A stretch of DNA of 5,852 bases from Candidatus Nomurabacteria bacterium (GTDB lineage: Bacteria; Patescibacteriota; Minisyncoccia; Phycocordibacterales; PALSA-1337), in NCBI GenBank assembly GCA_943349555.1, contig CALQZK010000032.1, forward strand, positions 1 to 5,852, given 5' to 3'. The translations under genes and the position numbers were made by a program. Of this stretch, positions 5,424 through 5,852 are shown in pieces. The notes under the pieces were generated by a model that worked only from the letters and a program-made list of their open reading frames with translations, was not told the DNA's origin and did not search any database. Within the stretch, counting starts at the first letter, position 1. Every line of letters begins with the position of its first letter.

Positions 5424-5852
5424 ATGCAAATACTCGATGGAAAAACAGCTCGTGAAGCCTATACAAGCGAACTAATTAAAAGAGTAAAAGTTCTTTCCAT
5501 CACCCCTTGCCTCGTCATTATCCAAGTCGGGGAGCGTGCGGACTCAGATGCTTTCATCAGAGCCAAGAAATCTTTTGCCCAGAAAATAGGTGCAAAGGAA
5601 ATCCATGTGAAGCTGGCAGAAAACGTAACACAAGTAGAAGTCTTGGAACAGGTGAAAAAATATAACAACGATAAAACAATTCAAGGAATCATTGTCCAAT
5701 TGCCACTACCGTCTCATTTTGATGCTGATACTATAATAAACTGTATTGATCCAGATAAGGATACTGATGGACTGACGCCAACTACTCAATATATAGCAGC
5801 TACAGCAAGAGGAATAAGAGATCTATTTAAATTTTATAATGTAAAATTGCAG
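5424..5852 (+). CDS. folD: FolD, methylenetetrahydrofolate dehydrogenase/cyclohydrolase, N-terminal part, 3' end outside window
   Basis: FolD oxidises 5,10-methylene-THF with NAD(P)+ and hydrolyses the product to 10-formyl-THF, supplying one-carbon units in the cytoplasm. The frame is open from ATG 5424 to the window edge, giving 143 residues of a protein usually near 280-300. Recognisable signatures are the N-terminal MQILDGKTA, the first FolD signature SDAFIRAKKSFAQKIGA (41-57) with catalytic K48, GIIVQLPLP (88-96, Q92) and PDKDTDGLTP (110-119, D115). The start of the region before the nucleotide-binding domain, TARGIRDLFKFY (127-138), follows. The usual tyrosine four residues before the catalytic lysine (Y-x-x-x-K) is phenylalanine here (F44). 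The gene begins 6 bases after the methyltransferase stop, suggesting an operon. The identity is firm although the NAD(P)-binding half is not visible. Confidence 0.92.
   Translation, partial: MQILDGKTAREAYTSELIKRVKVLSITPCLVIIQVGERADSDAFIRAKKSFAQKIGAKEIHVKLAENVTQVEVLEQVKKYNNDKTIQGIIVQLPLPSHFDADTIINCIDPDKDTDGLTPTTQYIAATARGIRDLFKFYNVKLQ

Noticed and set aside
1..5852. Alternative code with UGA as Gly, as in some CPR lineages
   Set aside because: All genes read through at normal family length without in-frame UGA.
1..5852. CRISPR, defence, phage, insertion sequence or RNA gene
   Set aside because: No repeated spacer-like units, transposase or phage proteins, terminal inverted repeats, tRNA-like or rRNA sequence was seen; coding genes cover nearly every base.

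Overview
The window looks like a chromosomal piece of a streamlined, moderately AT-rich bacterium, most likely a member of the Candidate Phyla Radiation (Patescibacteria, Parcubacteria-like). This is inference from gene content and style: almost no intergenic DNA, several overlapping genes, a GT5 glycogen synthase beside a GH57 glycosidase, an archaeal-type cupin phosphoglucose isomerase, and a DsbA plus VKOR disulfide pair. UGA is not needed as a sense codon in any gene, so the standard code fits. There are no mobile elements, CRISPR arrays, RNA genes or phage genes, and no gene-free stretch longer than 17 bases.

Layout. Bases 1-825 hold the C-terminal part of a glycogen/starch synthase, followed 9 bases later by a GH57 alpha-glucan-active enzyme (835-2340) with a UVR-motif-like C-terminus. 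Convergent to it, and overlapping it by 38 bases, is a cupin-type glucose-6-phosphate isomerase on the minus strand (2303-2851). Only 17 bases separate its start codon from that of a divergent small multipass membrane protein (2869-3456). A second + strand run follows: a membrane-anchored DsbA-like thiol oxidoreductase (3472-4101), a VKOR-family membrane protein (4070-4531, overlapping dsbA by 32 bases), a RlmI/RlmK-type SAM methyltransferase (4518-5417, overlapping by 14 bases), and the 5' part of folD (5424 to the window end).

How the genes work together. The first three proteins point to alpha-glucan storage and its link to central carbon metabolism: GlgA elongates glucan, the GH57 enzyme trims or remodels it, and the isomerase interconverts glucose-6-P and fructose-6-P. 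DsbA and VKOR form a complete disulfide-forming pathway outside the cytoplasmic membrane: VKOR reoxidises DsbA and passes electrons to quinone. The methyltransferase and FolD are housekeeping functions (probable RNA methylation, one-carbon folate metabolism).

The most notable signal is regulatory. Three + strand genes have a perfect TATAAT box ending 6-8 bases before the ATG and lack a Shine-Dalgarno sequence, which predicts leaderless mRNAs. The 17-base divergent gap appears to serve as a bidirectional -10 for two leaderless genes at once. I found no clearly novel biological system; the rest is an ordinary, compact housekeeping region.
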